Source: DASQUK01 sp046723645
GTDB lineage: Bacteria; Actinomycetota; Acidimicrobiia; Acidimicrobiales; VFJN01
Length of the DNA: 14,310 nucleotides
Direction of reading: 5' to 3'
Assembly (NCBI GenBank): GCA_046723645.1
Contig: JBKOUY010000211.1
Span: forward strand, 1-14,310
Shown: piece after piece, positions 1 to 7,540 of the stretch
How positions within the stretch are numbered: the stretch's first letter is position 1
How the letters are laid out: each line of letters begins with the position of its first letter
Notes under the pieces: model-generated
What the model saw: only the letters and a program-made list of their open reading frames with translations
What the model was told of the DNA's origin: nothing
The model's database searches: none
Translations under genes and position numbers: made by a program

Positions 1-22
1 CGGAGATGTGTATAAGAGACAG
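1..22. other. Nextera adapter remnant at left end (non-genomic)
   Basis: Positions 4-22 read AGATGTGTATAAGAGACAG, exactly the 19-bp Tn5 mosaic end used in Nextera libraries. The preceding CGG fits the end of the read-2 adapter arm. The inverse complement of the same mosaic end occurs at the other end of the window. This is library-preparation sequence, not chromosome. It supplies a spurious ATG at position 6 that makes infB look as if it starts with the peptide MCIRDR. Confidence 0.97.
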
Positions 23-23
23 G

Positions 24-1985
<1,962 letters not shown>

Positions 1986-2001
1986 GCCTTCGGTGGTCGG
2001 G

Positions 2002-2026
2002 GCCGGCGCTGCGAGCCGGCGGCTCG
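2002..2026 (+). terminator. Short hairpin(s) between infB and DUF503 gene
   Basis: CGAGCC (2012-2017) and GGCTCG (2021-2026) form a perfect 6-bp stem with a GGC loop. A competing stem pairs GCCGGC (2002-2007) with GCCGGC (2015-2020). No T-run follows, so this may be a weak or Rho-assisted stop, an RNA-processing site, or chance pairing in GC-rich DNA. Confidence 0.3.
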
Positions 2027-2038
2027 TGACACCGGCTC

Positions 2039-2044
2039 TACGCT
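2039..2044 (+). promoter_or_regulatory. Candidate -10 box (TACGCT) for a leaderless DUF503 transcript
   Basis: TACGCT fits the actinobacterial TANNNT -10 pattern and ends 6 bases before the GTG at 2051. That is where transcription would be expected to begin, so the mRNA could start at the start codon itself. No Shine-Dalgarno-like sequence precedes that GTG (the six bases before it are GGCCCC). No convincing -35 box is seen. Confidence 0.4.
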
Positions 2045-2050
2045 GGCCCC

Positions 2051-2353
2051 GTGCATGCCGCGGCGGTCCGCTTCGAGCTATACCTCCGCGAGTGTCGCTC
2101 GCTGAAGGCCAAGCGGTCGGCGGTCCGCCCCATCGTCGAGGGCCTGTGGCGCCGCTACCGGGTCTCCGCGTCGGAGATCGCCCACCAGAACGCGTGGCAC
2201 CTCAGCACGATCGGCGTAGCGGCGGTGGCGCCCACGCTGTCCCACCTCTACGAGGTGCTGGACGAGGTGGAGCGGTTCGTCTGGTCGTTCCCGGAGGTGG
2301 AGGTCCTCAGGGTGGATCGCCTGTGGATGGAGGAAGAGGAGGAGAAGCCTTGA
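2051..2353 (+). CDS. DUF503 family protein (YlxP-like)
   Basis: A 100-residue protein of the DUF503/YlxP family, a small ferredoxin-like alpha/beta fold usually found between infB and rbfA. Its molecular role is not established; the neighbourhood suggests ribosome assembly or translation. Family marks visible are the early strand with the L-KAKRS segment (about residues 17-23), the central R-[RY]-x-VSASEI region and the AHQNAW-H block, with a strand near VEVLRVDRLW at the C-terminus. It ends in a short Glu-rich tail. Length matches the family (about 90-100 residues). The GTG start is chosen because it opens the domain directly; it lacks a Shine-Dalgarno sequence and sits just after a TANNNT box. 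It lies 65 bases after infB and 73 bases before rbfA, and that second gap consists of a repeat. Confidence 0.88.
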   Translation: MHAAAVRFELYLRECRSLKAKRSAVRPIVEGLWRRYRVSASEIAHQNAWHLSTIGVAAVAPTLSHLYEVLDEVERFVWSFPEVEVLRVDRLWMEEEEEKP

Positions 2354-2426
2354 GCGAGCGTCCCGCAGGGCGAGAGAGCGAGCGAGGCCCGAGCGGCCCG
2401 CTGCGACGCAGCAAGAGCAGGGAACA
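2354..2426 (+). repeat. Dispersed GC-rich repeat, composite copy ahead of rbfA
   Basis: The whole gap from the DUF503 stop to the rbfA ATG is repeat-like. The first part (2354-2385) is built of GAGCGAGCG-type direct repeats. The second part (2386-2426) matches the 42-bp unit found three times at 7334-7459: the first 21 bases are identical, then one C/A difference, then eleven identical bases, then divergence. Here the hairpin reads GCTGCG-A-CGCAGC (2400-2412), also a near-perfect palindrome. The unit ends AGGGAACA directly before the rbfA ATG, so it supplies that gene's ribosome-binding region. Origin and function are unknown; a REP/MITE-like element is one possibility. Confidence 0.75.
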
Positions 2427-2834
2427 ATGAGCGGCGGCAAGCGTGCTCGTTTGCACGGGACCGCCCGCGATTATCCGCGGACGGCCCGGCTGAACCACCT
2501 CGTGCAGGAGATCGTCGCCGACGAGATCGAGCGGCTCGACGACGATCGGCTCGGGCTGTTCACCGTGGTGGCGGTCGACGTCGAGCCCGACCTGCGGCGT
2601 GCCACGGTCTTCTACACGAGCCTGCCGGCCGGTGTGGCCGACGGCGACAGCGACGAGATCGGGGAGGCCCTGGCCCAGCACCGCGGCCGGCTCCAGGCGG
2701 CCATCGGCCGCCAGGCGCACCTGAAGCGCACGCCGGAGCTGGTTTTCCGTCAGGACACCGTCATCCGCCAGGCCGAGCGGATCGAGGAGATCATGCGCGA
2801 GATCGCGGGCGACGAGCGCGCTGATGGCGCCTGA
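2427..2834 (+). CDS. rbfA: 30S ribosome-binding factor RbfA
   Basis: RbfA binds the maturing 30S subunit near helix 1 of 16S rRNA and is needed for late 30S assembly and cold growth. The 135-residue product shows the KH-like RbfA domain: an N-terminal helix with RTARLNHLVQEIVADEIERL (about 18-37), the strand TVVAVDVEPDLRRATVFYTSL (46-66), a helix with LQAAIGRQAHLKRTPELVFRQD, and the closing ERIEEIMREI helix. Length is typical for the family. The start is the ATG at 2427, preceded by AGGGA with only three spacer bases, which is rather short; this upstream sequence is the end of a dispersed repeat. The 3' end overlaps truB by 11 bases, so the two are surely cotranscribed and probably translationally coupled. 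Confidence 0.95.
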   Translation: MSGGKRARLHGTARDYPRTARLNHLVQEIVADEIERLDDDRLGLFTVVAVDVEPDLRRATVFYTSLPAGVADGDSDEIGEALAQHRGRLQAAIGRQAHLKRTPELVFRQDTVIRQAERIEEIMREIAGDERADGA

Positions 2835-3699
2835 GGGCGTCGCGGTCGTCGACAAGGAGGCGGGCTGGACGTCGCACGACGTCGTCGCCAAGGCCCGCGG
2901 CCTGCTCGGCACCCGGAAGGTCGGCCACTCGGGAACGCTCGACCCCGACGCCACCGGCGTGCTCGTGCTGGGCGTCGGCCGCGCGACGCGCCTACTCACG
3001 TACCTCACCGGGCTCGACAAGTCGTACGTGGGCGAGGTGGTGCTGGGGACGGCGACGTCGACGCTCGACGCGTCGGGCGAGGTGACCGGCGCCTGGGACA
3101 TGGCGCGCGTCACCCTGGACGACGTGCGAGCGGCCGCCGCCGGCCTCACCGGGGACGTGTTGCAGTTGCCCCCGATGGTGTCGGCCAAGCAGGTCGGTGG
3201 CCGCCGGCTGCACGAGCTGGCCCGCGCCGGTGTTGAGGTCGAACGCAAGCCGGTGGCCGTGCGAGTGGAGACCTTCGACGTGGCCGAGCCGGTGGCCCCG
3301 GGGGTGTTCCCAGTGTCGGTCACGTGCTCGTCGGGGACCTACGTGCGATCGCTCGCCGCTGATCTGGGGGCCGCGCTCAGCGGCGGTGCCCACCTCCGCC
3401 ACCTGCGCCGCACCGCCGTCGGACCGTTCACGGTGGACGAGGCGTTGCCGCTGGAGGCGCTTTCGCCCGACCGGTTGCTGCCGCCCGCGGAGGCGCTCCG
3501 GGGGCACGACCGGGTGGTCGTGGCGGATGAAGTGGCGACGTCGGTGCGCCACGGCCGCGTGCTCGACCAGGACGTGCTCGGCGTCAGCGGCGACGGTCCC
3601 TGGGCGGTCGTCGACGGCGCGGGCGTGCTGCTGGCGGTGTACCAGCGCCACCGGGGCGCCACGGTCAAGCCCGGTGTGGTGCTCGCCCAGGGTCTTTGA
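2824..3699 (+). CDS. truB: tRNA pseudouridine(55) synthase TruB
   Basis: TruB converts U55 of the tRNA T-loop to pseudouridine and also acts as a tRNA chaperone. The 291-residue protein begins with VAVVDKEAGWTSHDVV and carries the catalytic motif GHSGTLDPDATG (residues 34-45), with the nucleophilic aspartate at D40. Later conserved blocks are K-Y-x-G-E-V/V-L-G-T-A-T-S-T-L-D (about 65-81), LPPMVSAKQVGGRRLHELAR (about 117-136) and CSSGTYVRSLAADLG (about 167-181). A small C-terminal domain follows, as in actinobacterial TruB. The ATG start at 2824 lies inside the end of rbfA (ATG within CTGATGGCG), an 11-base overlap that supports coupled translation. In many bacteria ribF follows directly; here two PLP-enzyme genes come between. 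Confidence 0.96.
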   Translation: MAPEGVAVVDKEAGWTSHDVVAKARGLLGTRKVGHSGTLDPDATGVLVLGVGRATRLLTYLTGLDKSYVGEVVLGTATSTLDASGEVTGAWDMARVTLDDVRAAAAGLTGDVLQLPPMVSAKQVGGRRLHELARAGVEVERKPVAVRVETFDVAEPVAPGVFPVSVTCSSGTYVRSLAADLGAALSGGAHLRHLRRTAVGPFTVDEALPLEALSPDRLLPPAEALRGHDRVVVADEVATSVRHGRVLDQDVLGVSGDGPWAVVDGAGVLLAVYQRHRGATVKPGVVLAQGL

Positions 3700-3766
3700 G
3701 GCCTTTCGGGGCCTATGGGGCACTTTCCCTTCAGATAGTGGGGCTTCCCCGCGGGTGAGCGCCCGC
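3699..3766 (+). terminator. Hairpin cluster after truB
   Basis: Three short hairpins lie end to end: AGGCC/GGCCT (3699-3703 with 3710-3714), GGGG-CTT-CCCC (3740-3750) and GCGGG/CCCGC (3751-3755 with 3762-3766). None has a T-run. Together with the -10-like box just downstream they suggest a transcription-unit boundary between truB and the cystathionine genes, though GC-rich chance pairing cannot be excluded. Confidence 0.35.
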
Positions 3767-3769
3767 CGG

Positions 3770-3775
3770 TAGGGT
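3770..3775 (+). promoter_or_regulatory. Candidate -10 box (TAGGGT) for the transsulfuration pair
   Basis: TAGGGT matches the actinobacterial TANNNT -10 pattern and would give a leader of about 25 bases before the ATG at 3807. That start has a clear Shine-Dalgarno GAAAGGG at 3794-3800. I cannot identify a good -35 box. The leader is too short for a SAM or other riboswitch. Confidence 0.35.
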
Positions 3776-3806
3776 CAACGGCGTTCACCGACCGAAAGGG
3801 CGTGCA

Positions 3807-5198
3807 ATGGAGCAGCCCGAGCCCGACGCGCAGATCGCCGACTCGCTGATCGACCTGATCGGCGACACGCCGCTGGTCCGGCTCAACCGGGTGACCGAGG
3901 GGCTGACGTGCACCGTGGTCGCCAAGCTGGAGATGCTGAATCCGGGCGGCAGCGTCAAGGACCGCCCGGCCCTGGCCATGATCGAGCAGGCCGAGCATGA
4001 CGGCGCGTTGAAGCCCGGCGGCACCATCGTCGAGCCGACGTCCGGCAACACCGGGGTGGGGCTGGCCATCGTCGCCGCCCAGCGCGGCTACCGCTGCATC
4101 TTCGTGGTGACCGACAAGGTGGCGCCCGAGAAGGTCCGGCTGCTCGAGGCATACGGCGCCGAGGTGGTCGTGTGCCCGGTGGCGGTGGAGCCCGACGACC
4201 CCCGCTCCTATTACTCGGTCGCCGAGCGGCTGGTGCGCGAGACGCCCGGCGCATTCCGCCCCAACCAGTACGACAACGAATGGAACCCCTGGGCTCACGA
4301 GCACTCGACCGGGCCCGAGATCTGGCGCCAGACCGCCGGCCGCGTCACCCACTTCGTGGCCGGTGTGGGCACCGGCGGGACGATCACCGGCGTGGGCCGG
4401 TACCTCAAGTCCCGGGATCCGGGCGTCCAGATCGTCGGAGCCGACCCGGAGGGATCCGTCTACTCCGGCGGCTCCGGGCGGCCGTACCTGGTCGAGGGGA
4501 TCGGCGAGGACTTCTGGCCCACCACGTACGATCCCTCGCTCGTCGACCGGGTGGTGCCGATCAGCGACGAGGACAGCTTCCTCATGGCCCGGCGGGTCAC
4601 CCGCGAGGAGGGGTTGCACATCGGCGGCTCCGGCGGGACCGCCGTGGCGGCGGCGCTCGAGGTCGGGCGGGACCTCGGTCCGGAGCACCTGGTGGTAGTG
4701 CTGATCCCCGACTCCGGGCGGGGCTACCTGTCTCGCGTCTTCGATCAGGACTGGATGGCCGGCTACGGCTTCCTCCGGGCGGCGGCCGAGCACACCGTGG
4801 CCGACATCATCGAGGCCCGCCGGGGCGACATCCCGCCGCTCGTGTACATCCAGCCCGAGGAGACGGTGCGCCGGGCCGTCAACGTGATGCGCGGCTACGG
4901 GGTATCGCAGCTGCCGGTGGCCAAGGGGGAGATGCCGCTGGCGGCGGCGGAGATCCTGGGCGCCGTCGACGAGCTGGCGCTCATGGACCGGGCGTACCGC
5001 GACCCCGCCGTGATGGACGAGCCCGTGGAGAAGGTGATGGGCCCCCGCCTGCCCACGATAGGCATCGGCCAGCCGATCGCCCTGGCGGTCGAGCTACTCG
5101 ACCGGGCCGGGGCCCTGGTGGTCCTGGCGGGCGGCCGGCCGCACGTGGTGCTCGGGCGCAGCGACGTGCTCAACCACCTCTCGCAGGCCGAGCGCTGA
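3807..5198 (+). CDS. cbs: Cystathionine beta-synthase, PLP-dependent, with C-terminal CBS domains
   Basis: Condenses serine with homocysteine to cystathionine, the first step of reverse transsulfuration to cysteine. The 463-residue protein has a fold-type II PLP domain: GDTPLVRLNR (19-28), NPGGSVKDR with the Schiff-base lysine K51, the substrate loop PTSGNTG (77-83) and the phosphate-binding loop GTGGTITG (188-195). The HIGGSGGTA block and PDSGRGYLS near residue 310-318 follow. A C-terminal region from about residue 335 contains a tandem pair of CBS (Bateman) domains, which in this family usually bind adenosyl ligands and modulate activity; whether they do so here is inference. The ATG start has GAAAGGG six bases upstream. 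Its TGA shares one base with the ATG of the next PLP-enzyme gene, so the two form an operon. A plain cysteine synthase is less likely because of the CBS domains. Confidence 0.93.
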   Translation: MEQPEPDAQIADSLIDLIGDTPLVRLNRVTEGLTCTVVAKLEMLNPGGSVKDRPALAMIEQAEHDGALKPGGTIVEPTSGNTGVGLAIVAAQRGYRCIFVVTDKVAPEKVRLLEAYGAEVVVCPVAVEPDDPRSYYSVAERLVRETPGAFRPNQYDNEWNPWAHEHSTGPEIWRQTAGRVTHFVAGVGTGGTITGVGRYLKSRDPGVQIVGADPEGSVYSGGSGRPYLVEGIGEDFWPTTYDPSLVDRVVPISDEDSFLMARRVTREEGLHIGGSGGTAVAAALEVGRDLGPEHLVVVLIPDSGRGYLSRVFDQDWMAGYGFLRAAAEHTVADIIEARRGDIPPLVYIQPEETVRRAVNVMRGYGVSQLPVAKGEMPLAAAEILGAVDELALMDRAYRDPAVMDEPVEKVMGPRLPTIGIGQPIALAVELLDRAGALVVLAGGRPHVVLGRSDVLNHLSQAER

Positions 5199-6343
5199 TG
5201 TCCGAGCTCGACGGGTTCGAGACCCGGGCCATCCATGCGGGCCAGGACCCCGACCCCGCCAGCGGCGCCGTGGTGCCCCCGATCAACCTCTCGACCACCT
5301 TCGCCCAGTCCGCAGTCGGGGTGCACCAGGGCTGGGAGTATGCGCGCAGCGGGAACCCCACCCGCGACGCCCTGGAGGCATGCCTGGCCTCGCTCGAGGG
5401 TGGCGGGCGCGCCTTTGCGTTCGCCTCCGGGCTGGCCGCCGAGGACGCGGTCCTGCGCCAGCTTCGGCCGGGCGACCGGATCGTGCTCGGCACCGATGCC
5501 TACGGCGGGACCTATCGGCTCATCGACAAGGTCTACGGTCCCGCCGGCCATCCGTGGACGGCCGCCGACCTGACCGACCCGGCCGCCCTCGATCGGGAAT
5601 GGCCGGCCGGCACCGCGCTCGTCTGGGCCGAGACGCCGACCAACCCCGCCATGGCCATCGTCGACATCGCCGCGGTCGCCGAAGTGGCGCACCATCACGG
5701 CGCCCGCCTGGTGGTGGACAACACGTTCGCCACGCCGTACCTGCAACAGCCCCTGGCCCTGGGGGCCGACGTCGTGGTCCACAGCGCCACCAAGTACCTG
5801 GGCGGGCACTCCGACGTCGTCGGCGGCTGCGTCGTCACCGACGACGCCGAGCTCGCCGACGGCATCGGCTTCGTGCAGAACGCCGCCGGCGCCGTGCCGT
5901 CGCCGTTCGACTGCTACCTGGTGCTCCGGGGCCTGCGGACCCTCGCCCTGCGCATGGACCGCCACTGCGACAACGCCCGGGCCGTCGTCGAGCTGCTGGC
6001 GGAGCATCCCGCGGTGGAGCGGGTGCTGTGGCCGGGCCTCCCGGACCACCCGGGCGCCGACGTGGCCAAGCGACAGATGCGGGACGCAGGCGGCATGGTC
6101 TCGTTCCTCGTGCGGGGCGGCGAGGACGCCGCGGTGCGGTTGGTCGAGCGCACCCGCCTGTTCGTGCTGGCCGAGTCGCTGGGGGCGGTGGAGTCGCTCA
6201 TCGAGCACCCCCACCGGATGACGCACTCATCCGCCGCCGGATCGCCGTTGGCGGTGGATCCGGGACTCGTCCGCCTGTCGGTCGGGACCGAGACGGCCGC
6301 CGACCTGGTGGCCGACCTCCGCCAGGCGCTGGACGGCATCTGA
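5198..6343 (+). CDS. Cystathionine gamma-synthase / gamma-lyase family PLP enzyme
   Basis: A fold-type I Cys/Met-metabolism PLP enzyme of 381 residues. Conserved marks are TRAIHAGQDPDP near the N-terminus, the YARSGNPTR motif (48-56), FASGLAAE (75-82), the D-NTFATP segment with PLP-contacting D174, and SATKYLGGHSDVVGG with the Schiff-base lysine K199. The C-terminal SLGAVESLIEHP-MTH and R-L-S-V-G-T-E blocks are also present. Paired with cystathionine beta-synthase it most likely splits cystathionine to cysteine, 2-oxobutyrate and ammonia (gamma-lyase, reverse transsulfuration). A gamma-synthase role in methionine synthesis cannot be excluded from sequence alone, as the family shares these motifs, so I give no symbol. 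The start ATG overlaps the previous stop by one base (TGATG), implying translational coupling. Confidence 0.92.
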   Translation: MSELDGFETRAIHAGQDPDPASGAVVPPINLSTTFAQSAVGVHQGWEYARSGNPTRDALEACLASLEGGGRAFAFASGLAAEDAVLRQLRPGDRIVLGTDAYGGTYRLIDKVYGPAGHPWTAADLTDPAALDREWPAGTALVWAETPTNPAMAIVDIAAVAEVAHHHGARLVVDNTFATPYLQQPLALGADVVVHSATKYLGGHSDVVGGCVVTDDAELADGIGFVQNAAGAVPSPFDCYLVLRGLRTLALRMDRHCDNARAVVELLAEHPAVERVLWPGLPDHPGADVAKRQMRDAGGMVSFLVRGGEDAAVRLVERTRLFVLAESLGAVESLIEHPHRMTHSSAAGSPLAVDPGLVRLSVGTETAADLVADLRQALDGI

Positions 6344-6354
6344 TGACCGACCGG

Positions 6355-6360
6355 TAACCT
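6355..6360 (+). promoter_or_regulatory. Candidate -10 box (TAACCT) for a leaderless ribF transcript
   Basis: TAACCT fits TANNNT and ends nine bases before the ribF ATG at 6370. The bases between (GCCGCCCCG) contain no Shine-Dalgarno sequence, so a transcript starting at or next to the ATG is plausible. No -35 match is evident. Confidence 0.4.
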
Positions 6361-6369
6361 GCCGCCCCG

Positions 6370-7323
6370 ATGGAGGTGCTCCGCGATCAGGCGCGATGCC
6401 CGTCGCCCCCGGAGGGGACGGTCGTCACGATCGGCGCCTACGACGGGGTCCACCTGGGCCACCGCTCGGTGATCCGGTTGGTGCGCCAACGGGCCGCCGA
6501 GCGCGGGCTGCGAAGCGCCGTCGTGACCTTCGACCGGCACCCGGCGTCGGTCGTCCGCCCGGAGTCGGCACCGCGGCTGCTCACCGACCTCGAGCAGAAG
6601 CTCGAGCTGCTGGCCGAGACCGGCATCGACTACTGCCTGGTCATCGCCTTCGACGAGGCCCGGAGCCGGGAATCGGCCGAGGACTTCGTGCACGAGGTCC
6701 TGGTCGACTGCCTCAACGCCGCAGACGTGGTGGTGGGGGAGGACTTCCACTTCGGTCACCGGCGGGCGGGCAACGTGCCGCTGCTGCGCCGGTTGGGAAC
6801 CGAGCTGGGCTTCGAGGTCGACGGCATCGAGCTCGTCGGTGCCGGGGGCGGCCCGGGCGGCGGGGATGAGCCGGTCTCGTCCACCCGGATCCGGCGCGCC
6901 CTGGTGGCGGGCGACCTCGCCCTGGCCAACCGGCTGCTCGGTCGGGACTACGAGGTGCGGGGCGTGGTCGCGCTCGGCGACAAGCGGGGCCATGAGCTGG
7001 GGTTCCCGACCGCCAACGTCTCGGTGCCGGGCGACATCCTGCTGCCCGCGGACGGGATCTACGCCGGGTGGTTCGAGCGGCCCGACGGCACGGTGCACCC
7101 CAGCGCCATCTCCCTGGGCCGGCGGCCGACGTTCTACGTGGAGGCCCACGTCAGCCTGCTGGAGGCCCACCTGCTGGACTTCGACGGCGACCTCTACGAC
7201 GAGCACGTCAAGGTGCGGTTCGTGGCTCGCCTGCGCGACGAGGTGCGGTTCGACTCGGTCGACGAGCTCGTCGAGCAGATCCAGCGCGACGTCGACCAGG
7301 CACGGGAGCTGCTGGGCGCCTGA
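6370..7323 (+). CDS. ribF: Bifunctional riboflavin kinase / FAD synthetase RibF
   Basis: Phosphorylates riboflavin to FMN and adenylylates FMN to FAD. The 317-residue protein has an N-terminal FMN adenylyltransferase domain with the nucleotidyltransferase signature GAYDGVHLGH (22-31), TFDRHP in place of the more usual TFDPHP, GEDFHFG, and SSTRIRRAL (from about S170). From about residue 190 the riboflavin kinase domain follows with LLGRDYEVRG, ELGFPTANV (about 210-218), the DGIYAGW strand and SLGRRPTF. Length is typical (about 310-320). The usual asparagine-phenylalanine of the GNFDGVH motif is Ala-Tyr here, which keeps the DGVHLGH core. The ATG at 6370 follows a TAACCT box and has no Shine-Dalgarno sequence. 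The gene sits 26 bases after the cystathionine enzyme and is followed by three tandem repeats. Confidence 0.95.
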   Translation: MEVLRDQARCPSPPEGTVVTIGAYDGVHLGHRSVIRLVRQRAAERGLRSAVVTFDRHPASVVRPESAPRLLTDLEQKLELLAETGIDYCLVIAFDEARSRESAEDFVHEVLVDCLNAADVVVGEDFHFGHRRAGNVPLLRRLGTELGFEVDGIELVGAGGGPGGGDEPVSSTRIRRALVAGDLALANRLLGRDYEVRGVVALGDKRGHELGFPTANVSVPGDILLPADGIYAGWFERPDGTVHPSAISLGRRPTFYVEAHVSLLEAHLLDFDGDLYDEHVKVRFVARLRDEVRFDSVDELVEQIQRDVDQARELLGA

Positions 7324-7333
7324 GGCGCCGCCG

Positions 7334-7459
7334 GGCCCGAGCGGCCCGCTGCGAAGCAGCAAGAGCGGGAGGTATGGCCCGAGCGGCCCGCTGCGAAGCA
7401 GCAAGAGCGGGAGGTATGGCCCGAGCGGCCCGCTGCGAAGCAGCAAGAGCGGGAAACAT
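7334..7459 (+). repeat. Three tandem copies of a 42-bp hairpin-bearing repeat
   Basis: Units start at 7334, 7376 and 7418 with an exact 42-base period. The first two are identical over the unit; the third ends GGGAAACAT where the others have GGGAGGTAT. Each carries GCTGC-GAA-GCAGC (7348-7360 in unit 1), whose core GCGAAGC is known as an unusually stable DNA mini-hairpin. An alternative outer stem pairs CCCGCT with AGCGGG (7345-7350 with 7364-7369). A diverged copy lies ahead of rbfA (2386-2426). Because 42 is a multiple of three, the array reads open in some frames, but none joins the following gene in frame. No start here has proper Shine-Dalgarno spacing, so I regard it as non-coding. Confidence 0.9.
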
Positions 7460-7473
7460 GTTCCGTCCCCGCG

Positions 7474-7511
7474 CGCCGGCCACTGACCATTGGGCGGTCA
7501 CGCGCCCGGCG
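7474..7511 (+). terminator. Two-part hairpin after the repeat array
   Basis: CGCCGG (7474-7479) pairs with CCGGCG (7506-7511). Inside it TGACC (7484-7488) pairs with GGTCA (7496-7500), with internal loops of 4 and 5 bases and a 7-base loop. No T-run follows. It could end the ribF transcript or be part of the hydrolase promoter region; GGTCA/TGACC could equally be an operator half-site pair. Confidence 0.3.
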
Positions 7512-7518
7512 TTTGGCT

Positions 7519-7524
7519 TATGGT
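7519..7524 (+). promoter_or_regulatory. Candidate -10 box (TATGGT) for the hydrolase
   Basis: TATGGT fits the TANNNT pattern and lies 16 bases before the preferred ATG at 7541. It would give a leader of about 10 bases just long enough to hold the GGGAG Shine-Dalgarno at 7531-7535. No clear -35 box at standard spacing. Confidence 0.3.
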
Positions 7525-7540
7525 GTAAGTGGGAGTTCAG

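Noticed and set aside
4..22. Genuine Tn5 transposon end
   Set aside because: The mosaic end is the engineered hyperactive sequence, is followed by library adapter and index at the other end, and no transposase or flanking target duplication exists.
3700..3806. SAM or other sulfur-related riboswitch ahead of the cystathionine genes
   Set aside because: Only 107 bases are available and they show simple GC hairpins, with no SAM-aptamer pattern recognised.
4172..5197. In-frame extension upstream of the cystathionine gamma enzyme
   Set aside because: It runs through the cystathionine beta-synthase gene in another frame with Arg/Gly/Pro-rich shadow composition. The real domain begins at the ATG at 5198.
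6343..6357. Four-codon mini-ORF (MTDR) overlapping the cystathionine enzyme stop
   Set aside because: A chance ATG in TGATG followed by a nearby TAA. It is too short to support function, though it lies within the ribF upstream region.
6344..6369. FMN riboswitch for ribF
   Set aside because: The gap is 26 bases, far too short for an FMN aptamer.
7334..7459. CRISPR array
   Set aside because: The 42-base units abut with no unique spacers and no cas genes are nearby; it is a plain tandem repeat.
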